In this document: positions 33,155-41,900 of the stretch, piece by piece
Numbering within the stretch: position 1 is the stretch's first letter
Layout of the letters: each line of letters opens with the position of its first letter
Assembly (NCBI RefSeq): GCF_026686735.1
Contig: NZ_CP113432.1
Location: 1,364,001 to 1,428,000, forward strand
DNA length: 64,000 nucleotides
Direction: 5' to 3'
Source of the DNA: Pseudomonas triclosanedens
GTDB taxonomy: Bacteria; Pseudomonadota; Gammaproteobacteria; Pseudomonadales; Pseudomonadaceae
The notes under the pieces: model-generated
The model's input: only the letters and a program-made list of their open reading frames with translations
The model's database searches: none
Told to the model about the DNA's origin: nothing
Translations under genes and position numbers: made by a program

Positions 33155-36100
33155 TGGCAAAAGTCATACCCATCGGGCAGCCCGCGAACGAATCTGAACG
33201 CCAGGCCATCGGCTTCCTTCGGGATCATCTGCCCGATGGTTGGTTGATCTTCCACAACTTCGAGATGCGCCAAGGCCAGGAGGTATTCGAGATCGACATC
33301 GCCATCCTCGCGCCTCACGCGGTGTATCTGGTGGATGTCAAAGGGACGCGGGGCAACATCGATGTGTATGGCTCCAAGTGGTATCCGCAGGGGCGGCAAC
33401 CGTTTCACTCGCCCCTCGCGAAGCTTCGTCACCACGCGAAGGTGATGGCCAGCTTCATCCGCGATAGCAATCCCGGACAGATCGAGCTGCGCAAGGCTCA
33501 TGTCCATGCCGCCGTGTTGCTTACTGCCGATGACGCCACCGTGTTCGATCAGGCGGGCATCGACAGCCCGGACGTGACCGACTTCAAGCACTGCCTGAAA
33601 TACTTCCGCGACGCGAGCCGCATTCCTGACAACCGGCTGGATAACATCACCCGCTTCCACTCCCAGATCGCCAAGGCGATCACCGGCAACGCCAAGCCCA
33701 AGAGCGCGGCGCTGGTGTTCCGCGACTGGCAGGTGGAAGAGAAGCTGGGCGGCACCGACCGCTACACCGAGTACCGCGCCAAACACAACCTGTTGGGCAA
33801 GAGCGGCGGCATGGCCCGCCTGCGGGTCTACCAGGCTGACCCGTACCAGGACGAGGCCGCCCGCAAGGAAGAGTTCAAGAAGATCAGCAACGCCTATCGC
33901 GCCGTGGCACACATGCCGACCCACGCCAATGTGCTGGCGGTGAAGGATCTGTTCGTCTCCGACGATGAAGACAAGGTGGTGCTGGTCACTGAGGATCTGC
34001 CTGGCCAGGCCCTGCGCCTGCACATCAACAAGGTCTCGATGGCGCTGACCTTCGATCAGAAGCTCCAAGTGATGCGCGACGTGCTGTCGGCCCTGGACCA
34101 TGCGCACCGGCATGAGGTGATCCACCGCAACCTGACCCCGGACGCCATTCTGCTGACCAAGGGCGGCCAGGCCCGGGTAACCGATTTCGATTTCGCCAGG
34201 GTGGGCAAGAACCGCACCTCTACCATCGCCGATCAGGTGGTGGATGATCTGGATGCTACCTACCAGGCTCCAGAGTGCTTTAAGGACCCGACCCAGGCCA
34301 GCATTGCCTCCGACCTCTATGCCGCCGGGCTGATCTTTTTTGAACTGCTGACCGGCGAGCTGCCCTTTGAAAGCGTCGACCAGATGATGGAGGCCGACGG
34401 CAAGTTCCCCATCAAGCCCTCGGAGCACAAGCCGGACCTGCCCAAGGGGATCGACGAGTGGTTGCAGAAGTTCTGCGAGTTTGACCCGGAGGAACGGCAC
34501 ACGAGCGCAGCCATCGCTCGCAAGGCCCTGGATGATCTGATTCTGCCTGAGGCCAAGAACGACTCAGGCCCGGATGTGAGCGGCCCGGCCGTGGTTGTGC
34601 CACAGCTCCCAGATAACCTGATGAACTTGCCGCAGGATTTCATCCTGGCGGATCGCTTCCGCATTCAGAAGAAGCTGGGCAGCGGCGGCTTCGGCGTCGC
34701 CTACAAGGTGTTCGATTCCCTGGGCGATGTGGTGCGCGTCATCAAACTGGTGACCAAGGACCGCCGCAGCGTGTACGAACGGCTGCGCCGCGAGTACAAG
34801 ACCCTGACCAATCTCCCCGAACATCCGCATGTGGTGAAGGTGATCTGGGCGGATCGCATGGCCGATGCCAAGCAGACGCCTTACATTGTCTTTGAGTATG
34901 TGGAAGGTTTGGATGTTTCCGATCTGATCGATGCCGAGGCGTTGTCGCTGGATGATGCCGTACGCATCGTGCGCGAGGCCGCCGAGGGGCTGGCCCATCT
35001 CCACAAGCACGGCGTTTACCATCAGGACGTCAAGCCCTCCAATCTGCTTTGGACGGACAAAGGCGTCCGCATCATCGATTTCAACGTCGCGGTCTCCGAG
35101 AACGATGAGGTTCAAGGTGGTGGCGGCACGCGCCGTTACCTGCCGCCGGATTACGACTACTCCTCCGAGCCGGATGCTTCGGATCGAATGGATCGTGACC
35201 TCTATGCCTTGGGCATCTCCTTCTATGAGTGCCTGACCGGCAAGTATCCATTCGACGATCCCACGCCGCCGATCAAGACTCAGCCCAGGGACCCCAAGCA
35301 GTTCAAAGGCTGCGCCGACCTCAGCTCGTCGCTGGTCAATGTGCTGGCGAAGATGATCGCGCCGGAGCGCAAGGATCGTTTTGCGTCGGCGGAGGAGTTC
35401 TTGATTGCCCTGGCCGAGGTCAAGCGCCTGCGCTCGGTGCTGACGACCGGCGAGATTGGTGCCGGACCCAAGGTGGTATCCAAGCTGGGTTTCGAGCCGA
35501 CCAAGCCCAACACCAACCCCTTTGTAACCCACCTGCTGACGCTCTATAGCCAGAGCCAGGTGTCCAACGCAGGCACCCGTGGCCTCGACGAAGTTGGCAA
35601 GGCCACCTACGTGTCGACTTATCTGGACGAAAAGCTCAAGCCCGCGCTGCTCAAGGGCGAGTTCCGTTTGGTCATCATCAGCGGTAACGCCGGCGACGGC
35701 AAGACGGCCTTCATCCAGCAGTTCGAGGCCTTTGCCGAGAGCAAGGGCGCACAGATACAGCGCGGCGCGAACGGGGCTGTGTTCCAGCTCAAGGGGCATA
35801 CCTACCAAAGCAACTACGACGGCAGCCAGGATGAAGGCGACGAGCGCAACGATGCCGTGCTTCAGAAGTTCTTCGCTCCCTTCGCGGGCAAGGATGCCTC
35901 CGGCTGGCCCGAGAATCAGACCCGCCTAATCGCCATCAACGAGGGACGGCTGGTCGACTTCTTCCTTGAGCATGAAGAAGAGTTCCCGTTGCTTGCCAAG
36001 CAGATCCAGCAGGGCTTGGCCGGAGCTGCTCCGGAAGGTGGTATCGCAGTTATCAACCTCAACCTGCGCTCGGTGGTCGCCGAACCCGAGGAAGGTCAGC

Positions 36101-37311
36101 CTTCGATTCTGGAGCGACTGATCGCCCGCATGACGCAGCAGGAATACTGGCAGGCATGCGACAAGTGCGATCTCAAGGGCAAATGCTACGCCTATCACAA
36201 CGCCCGGACCTTCCAGGACCCGGTTGCCGGTCCCAAGGTGATCGAGCGCCTGAAGATGCTCTACACCATTACGCACCTGCGCGGCCGACTGCACATCACC
36301 ATGCGCGACCTTCGTTCGGCGCTGGCCTTCATGCTGGTAGGCACCCAGGATTGCGACGGCATTCACCACCTCTATCAGAACGGCGGAGAAGAAACCCAGA
36401 ATCGCATCCTTGACGGTTTCTATTTCAACTCGTGGCTTGGCGGGGCGGAAGGATCCAATGACCGGCTGATTGCCTTGCTGCGCGAAATTGACGTTGCCGA
36501 AGTCAGCAATCCCGATCTGGACCGCGAGCTTGGCTTCCTCAATCCCAAGACCAAGGCCATGAGCCGCTTCTCGTTCGCGGAGCGGGCTGGGTATGACGAT
36601 GAACTTGTGGCAACGCTGTTCCGCAATCTGCCTCGCGATTACTCGTCGAAGAACCGTGATCGACTGATCGCCAAGCACCGCAATTATCTATCGCATATGC
36701 GCCGTCGCCATTTCTTTGAGCGACGCGACACCGGCTGGAAGGAGATGCTGCCATATGGAAGCATCGATCCCTTCCTGGATGCCATTGAGCAGCCGGGAGC
36801 GAAAAGCGCAGATGAGGTTACGGCCATTCTTCGAGCCATCAACCGGGGCGAAGGTCTGAGCGATCCGGCGCGTTTGGGCAACCAGTTGGCGCTGCGTGTT
36901 CGCCAGGTGGATAAGGGCACCATCCGCAGTTACCGTCTCTTTGACGGCGACCATTTCACGCTCCGCACCGAGCAGGAAACAGCGGCTCATCCTTTCCTTG
37001 AATGCCTGTCTCAGGCGCTGGTGCTGCTTTACGACTCCGGCGACGGGCACAAGGCCAGCCTGCGCATCAATCTTGATATCTATGAAATGCTGATGCGGCT
37101 CAACAACGGCTACCGTCCCAGCATCGAGGAACAGGAAGGTTTCCTGTTAAGTCTGGCGGTATTTAAAAACCTGTTATCTGCTGCACTCTATCAAGAAGTT
37201 CTGCTGACGGAAAATGGGCTCCGGTTCTACCAGATAAACAGAAAAGAGGATGGCGTATTGGCATTGGGTGTTTCTGAAAAGGGGGCTGAATATCATGTCA
37301 ATCAAGGGTAG
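33154..37311 (+). CDS. NERD / pseudokinase / Ser-Thr kinase / P-loop protein, 1385 aa (MADS-like)
   Basis: Four parts are visible in order. A NERD-like nuclease fold (about 10-115) shows EVFEIDIAILAPHAVYLVDVKG. A first kinase-like domain (about 185-460) lacks a clear glycine loop and has HRN at 324-326 in place of HRD, so it is probably inactive. A second kinase (about 500-760) has GSGGFG at 509-514, VRVIKL, HQDVKPSN with Asp625 and DFN. A C-terminal ATPase has Walker A GNAGDGKT at 844-851. It probably senses infection and phosphorylates partners. The stop overlaps the next gene by 17 bp. Confidence 0.85.
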   Translation: MAKVIPIGQPANESERQAIGFLRDHLPDGWLIFHNFEMRQGQEVFEIDIAILAPHAVYLVDVKGTRGNIDVYGSKWYPQGRQPFHSPLAKLRHHAKVMASFIRDSNPGQIELRKAHVHAAVLLTADDATVFDQAGIDSPDVTDFKHCLKYFRDASRIPDNRLDNITRFHSQIAKAITGNAKPKSAALVFRDWQVEEKLGGTDRYTEYRAKHNLLGKSGGMARLRVYQADPYQDEAARKEEFKKISNAYRAVAHMPTHANVLAVKDLFVSDDEDKVVLVTEDLPGQALRLHINKVSMALTFDQKLQVMRDVLSALDHAHRHEVIHRNLTPDAILLTKGGQARVTDFDFARVGKNRTSTIADQVVDDLDATYQAPECFKDPTQASIASDLYAAGLIFFELLTGELPFESVDQMMEADGKFPIKPSEHKPDLPKGIDEWLQKFCEFDPEERHTSAAIARKALDDLILPEAKNDSGPDVSGPAVVVPQLPDNLMNLPQDFILADRFRIQKKLGSGGFGVAYKVFDSLGDVVRVIKLVTKDRRSVYERLRREYKTLTNLPEHPHVVKVIWADRMADAKQTPYIVFEYVEGLDVSDLIDAEALSLDDAVRIVREAAEGLAHLHKHGVYHQDVKPSNLLWTDKGVRIIDFNVAVSENDEVQGGGGTRRYLPPDYDYSSEPDASDRMDRDLYALGISFYECLTGKYPFDDPTPPIKTQPRDPKQFKGCADLSSSLVNVLAKMIAPERKDRFASAEEFLIALAEVKRLRSVLTTGEIGAGPKVVSKLGFEPTKPNTNPFVTHLLTLYSQSQVSNAGTRGLDEVGKATYVSTYLDEKLKPALLKGEFRLVIISGNAGDGKTAFIQQFEAFAESKGAQIQRGANGAVFQLKGHTYQSNYDGSQDEGDERNDAVLQKFFAPFAGKDASGWPENQTRLIAINEGRLVDFFLEHEEEFPLLAKQIQQGLAGAAPEGGIAVINLNLRSVVAEPEEGQPSILERLIARMTQQEYWQACDKCDLKGKCYAYHNARTFQDPVAGPKVIERLKMLYTITHLRGRLHITMRDLRSALAFMLVGTQDCDGIHHLYQNGGEETQNRILDGFYFNSWLGGAEGSNDRLIALLREIDVAEVSNPDLDRELGFLNPKTKAMSRFSFAERAGYDDELVATLFRNLPRDYSSKNRDRLIAKHRNYLSHMRRRHFFERRDTGWKEMLPYGSIDPFLDAIEQPGAKSADEVTAILRAINRGEGLSDPARLGNQLALRVRQVDKGTIRSYRLFDGDHFTLRTEQETAAHPFLECLSQALVLLYDSGDGHKASLRINLDIYEMLMRLNNGYRPSIEEQEGFLLSLAVFKNLLSAALYQEVLLTENGLRFYQINRKEDGVLALGVSEKGAEYHVNQG

Positions 37312-38938
37312 AGACAAGGAATTCAGAACACCTAAGGTCAGTTATTTGCATTGGCAGCACACGGAAATGGATCGTGTGCTGACCATGCTATTTCCTCGCC
37401 TCAAATTCAATGGCTATGGCAGTCGCAAGCCGCCACGCGCAAATATTTTGCAGCCAGAAGAATTTGCAGATGAAATGATGCTGTCCGAAGAGGTTAAGCA
37501 GTATTTTGAGGGCTTTGACGAACATCCATCCATTGTCCACAAGTGGGTAGAGACCGAACTTCTTGATGTGGTAAATCGGGGCAAGTCGAATCAGGCTGTC
37601 GCCTCTCCGCGCCCGCTTCATGGAGAGACCTATAAGTTTCGAAATGCAAAGCACTGCCGTGACTATGGGGCAGCCGAGCAGATTTATTGGATGCTCTACT
37701 ATGCCCGCAAAGGCAAGGGCCAGGCCGCCCGAGACACGCTAAAACGCTTCTTTTTCCCTGGGATTGACCATGTAACCGGCAGGCATGAATCCGGCACGGT
37801 CGTCGATGTAGAAACCCAAGCGCTACTTCGCTTCGACTCCCAAGTTACTCAGGACACACAGGACTCCAAGGAGCCAGAGCGCTTTCCACCACTTCTGATC
37901 GATCAGGCCGACATCATGGCCGACGACATTCTGCGGCTACTGGCCTATGAGCCCTATATTCCTCGCTCGGTGCTGGTGGATTACCTCAAGACCCTGATGG
38001 CATTCCATCTGGCGCTCTACCACCTCAAGTTGTTGCAGATACTGCCCAAGCTGGTGAAGCAGCGCTCGGACAATGCGCTGGAGAGTTCACCTGATCCCGT
38101 GGCGCTGGTCGTGGATATGGGGGACGTCAACAATCCGCATATGGTCGAGCTGGCTCGCAAGTCCACTGACCGGCTCTATCGCCAAATTCCTGCCTTTGTG
38201 CAGGCCAATTTCGTCGTCAAGAAGCTCGATGAGATGGCGGAATACCTGAGCAAGAAGACGGGCAAGCTGGCTACTCCAGGGGGCGGCGTGTTCACCGTCG
38301 GCGATCTGGTTTCTCTACTGAAGCCCGAGCACGACGCCGAGCTCCAAGCCTACTTCAAGTTCCGCCTGGCCAGCCTGATCGAGGAATCGACCTCTGGAAA
38401 CGAGGACATCGATCCGGAGATCCGGGAAGTCACCGCCATGGGCCTTGGTGAGTTCGAATCCTTCATCGAAATCCTTATGGCATATCGCGGCAAGTATCAC
38501 CGCCAGTACATCACTGAGTGCCTGGACTCACTGCTGCTGAAGAACAAGGAGAACGGCCTGCTGGCCCAATCCCGAACCAAGGGAAGTCCTCGGCGGTTTG
38601 TGCTGGGAAGCAAGCTTCTTGAAGTGCTCCTTCAGGTGGCTGTGCTCACTCAGGATGACGGGCGTTTCGTGACCCGCGAGGTTCGCATCGAGGAGTTGCT
38701 GGCCTTTTTGAGAAGCCGCTACGGCCTTCACATCGACCGGCTGCCGGAAGGAGCACAGGCCAACAGCAGCATCCTCGACAGACGCGCCCTGCGCCTCAAC
38801 CTCGAAGCCTTCAAGCGTCGCCTGCGTGAAATCGGGTTCTACGAGGACCTGTCGGATGCCTACGTGACCCAGAAGGTATCGCCCCGCTATGCGATTGAGA
38901 GAAATGACGGAACAGATAAAAACGGGAGGCACGCATGA
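37295..38938 (+). CDS. Unknown protein of the MADS-like operon, 547 aa
   Basis: The protein begins MSIKGRDKEFRTPKVSYLHW. It is mostly helical, with long amphipathic stretches (LVDYLKTLMAFHLALYHLKL, then LLQILPKLV; DEMAEYLSKKTGKL; LEAFKRRLREIGFYEDL). No Walker, nuclease or methyltransferase motif is seen, and no signal peptide. ATG 37295 lies inside the kinase gene end. The stop overlaps the ATPase gene by four bases, so it is coupled to both. Its place between kinase and ATPase suggests an adaptor or structural role, as for the unnamed protein of this type in MADS operons. Confidence 0.75.
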   Translation: MSIKGRDKEFRTPKVSYLHWQHTEMDRVLTMLFPRLKFNGYGSRKPPRANILQPEEFADEMMLSEEVKQYFEGFDEHPSIVHKWVETELLDVVNRGKSNQAVASPRPLHGETYKFRNAKHCRDYGAAEQIYWMLYYARKGKGQAARDTLKRFFFPGIDHVTGRHESGTVVDVETQALLRFDSQVTQDTQDSKEPERFPPLLIDQADIMADDILRLLAYEPYIPRSVLVDYLKTLMAFHLALYHLKLLQILPKLVKQRSDNALESSPDPVALVVDMGDVNNPHMVELARKSTDRLYRQIPAFVQANFVVKKLDEMAEYLSKKTGKLATPGGGVFTVGDLVSLLKPEHDAELQAYFKFRLASLIEESTSGNEDIDPEIREVTAMGLGEFESFIEILMAYRGKYHRQYITECLDSLLLKNKENGLLAQSRTKGSPRRFVLGSKLLEVLLQVAVLTQDDGRFVTREVRIEELLAFLRSRYGLHIDRLPEGAQANSSILDRRALRLNLEAFKRRLREIGFYEDLSDAYVTQKVSPRYAIERNDGTDKNGRHA

Positions 38939-41900
38939 GTAATGCGTTCACCAAGCTTTCCCAGGATAAGTTGAACGCGGCGGTCGCTTGTCTGCTGTGC
39001 CCCCGTATCGAAGCGATCCTGGGTGACCGTGGCCCAGGCCACTGCATGCGGGTCACCGATCTCGATGACGAGGTAATGGAGTCGGTCTGCAAGGAACTAC
39101 GTCGGACCCGGCCCGACGGAAACATCTTTATCCTCGGCAGCCATGATCAGGAGGGCCAGCCCTTCCGAGTCACTTCCACCAAACTGGTGGAGTTGCGCAA
39201 CCCGGACGCGAACGGCGAGCTGCGTCAGCCGTTGCTGGTCTTCATACCGACTTCGCTTCGCACCAGCGCCGAGGACTCTTTCGGTGTGGCGACCTTCGAG
39301 GAGCTGACCTTCGCCGGTATCTACGAGGACCTTATCGACTCGCTGCTTGATCGGCTCCCGACAACACTGGTTGGCCATGCTCGCGATCTTCTGGGCATCC
39401 TCACCGAGGAGGAGTGGCTGTTTGCCGACCATGTTTCCCGCGTGCGGTACCTCCTCACTGCGCTCGAAAACGGGATTGATGGAGAAACCCTCGGGGCCAG
39501 CCTGTATGAATTGACGTTGATTCCAGACTTCAAGCTCTTTGCTGATCCCGGCATGGTCAATGGCAAGATTCGCCGTAACCTCGGCAGCGTCCGCAGTCTG
39601 ATGGCCTCGCACAAGTCGGTTCGTGGTCGTATCGCCGATCTGGGACTCAGCGACAAGGCATTGGAGTCGCGACTATTCACCTACTTTGAAAAGTACGATG
39701 TCCAGGAGCCCGAATCCTGGACGCCGCCCATCGCGACCGACAAGAGCTGGTGGAGCATTTCTTTCGACAAATGGACGTTCCAGGAAGAGCTTTCGCTGGA
39801 CAAGGTCCTGCTGACAGTGCTGGAGACCGACTTGCCGGTCGTTCAGGAGGATGAGACCGACGACCAACTCTCCGGCCTCATCGGGCAACAGGTTCTGGTG
39901 CCGAACGACCGCCGCAAAATGAACGTGGTGTTCGAGGTTAGCCCTCACCCCGGCAAGGTCAGCGGGCTTGATCATTTTACGGTTCAGATCATTTCGCAGA
40001 ACGACGGCCCGGTAGGAAAATCTAAAAAAGTCAAGGCCTGGACGCCGAACCGCCTGCAGTGCACGACCAACTTGGCCAAGCTCAATAAGATCGAATTCGA
40101 GGAAGGATGGCATTTCATCCGTGTAATGCCTTGGACGGCCGATGGCGATCCGATTCCGCTGGAAGCGGATTCCGCCTCCGAGGGCGCAAGACGTTCCTAC
40201 GAGAGCGAACCTTTCTACGTCCTGCCCGGTGGCAACATCGAGGAAGAACCACCCCAACGCGCCATACCCATTGAGCAGAGCCTGGAGCATGCGCGTTTCC
40301 GGCTGCAACTGACTGCCCTGGGCGATGAACGCGATCCCGATGATATCGCCATCAGTGGTGTCGCCTGGGCCGAGGGCGGTCGTTCCAAGAAGACCTCTCG
40401 CCAGGAAACCCTACACGCAAAATTCGGTCGTGAGGGCGCGGTTCAGATTCCGCTTTCGCGTATGCTCAAAACCATCGAGCAGCGCGTCTTGGCGGAGCCT
40501 AAGCACCCGTCAGGCTGGCGAATGCAGATCAATCTGGATACCGCGGAGCCGCCTTCCGAGGTTGGACTCACGCTGCCATCTTCCGCCGCGATGGCTTCCT
40601 TCTTGGCTGCCCGCGAAGAGTTTTTTGCAGCAGTGCGCAAAGACACTGCCGAGCTGATCATGCAGGGGCTTTCGTTCCGCGACTCGGAAAGGGAATGCCT
40701 CGCGTATGCTGAAAGCTACCTTGACTTGGTCAGGAACCTCATCCGTCAGGCCGAGACGACTTCTGGTGCCGAGCGTCAGCAACACTTGCAAGCGCTCAAA
40801 AATGTGCTGGCCGTCGATTCCATTCATGTCATCTTGACCGACTTCGGTGGAAGGCACCGGGAGGCTGTTTTGGTCTCCCCAACCCATCCGCTTCGTGCCT
40901 TGTGGCTGAGCAGTTGGGTCGCCCTGGGTAAGGATTGGATTGAGAAGATCAAGTCAGGCGGAAAGGATCACATTCCTCACGTCCGTTCCGCGCTGTTGGA
41001 TGGCCTTGTGCCCTCTGCCTATCCGGTCGGTATTCCCGTCGAGGATGGCCGCATCTTCACTCCGGTGGACAACCTGAATGCTTTCTGGGCGCTCTACGCC
41101 CCGACGACCGAGGAAAATTCCCGTGGTCTGATGGCGGAAATCTGTTCAGCGCTCGGCTTGGCCGAGCCCTCTGCGGCGGGATCAGATATTTCCGGACAAG
41201 TCATTGCGGACAAGATCGAGCGCTATCTCTCTCAGCATCCCTATGTTCGAGAGTTATCACTGAACATCTTCAACCCTGGTGCCGGATCGGTGATTGCGGA
41301 GGCTCTGCTATCGCTCCAGCAGAAGCGCGAGCATGCCGATTTGCGCTATGACGTGCGGCTCTTTACCACCGATCCCGACTCACCTGTTTTGGGCGAGGCT
41401 CTTGAGTCGATGGTCCGTCCCGGAGCCACGGTAAACGAGGCCGCCGACGCATTTGCGACCTCAACGGGCAGCCATCTGTTCTCCAAACTGAACTTGGCCA
41501 AGCACCCCCTGAATGAATTCCATGCAAATTCCAAGGAGTTCCCGGCCCACATCAGTGTTCTTCTGGATGTGTTTCCCGCCGAGGAGCTTTCCATTGCAGA
41601 GAAGCCGATGGGCGTGACCCCACTGCATGGGCTGATACAGGACTTTGACACTGAATTCGTTGATGACGATTCGGGAACCTTCTGGAACAAGCGGCCGATT
41701 GTCGGGCGCTCCCTCGGCGCGGACAACCATGCGGCGTGCTTCGATTTGCTGTCGTCCCTGAGCCGACACCTCTGCTTTGCTACCTCAGCGGTTGCTGCTT
41801 CTGGTGCCAGCTTCAAAGCTGTGCCTGTGGTGACCCTTGGCCTCGATGTGGCCCAACGAGAACTGATCTACGAGGTTCACCAGATCAGCGATTGGGTGTT

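Noticed and set aside
33151..34500. Minus-strand 449-codon open frame opposite the kinase gene
   Set aside because: It mirrors the kinase coding sequence, with arginine- and histidine-rich low-complexity residues typical of a shadow frame.
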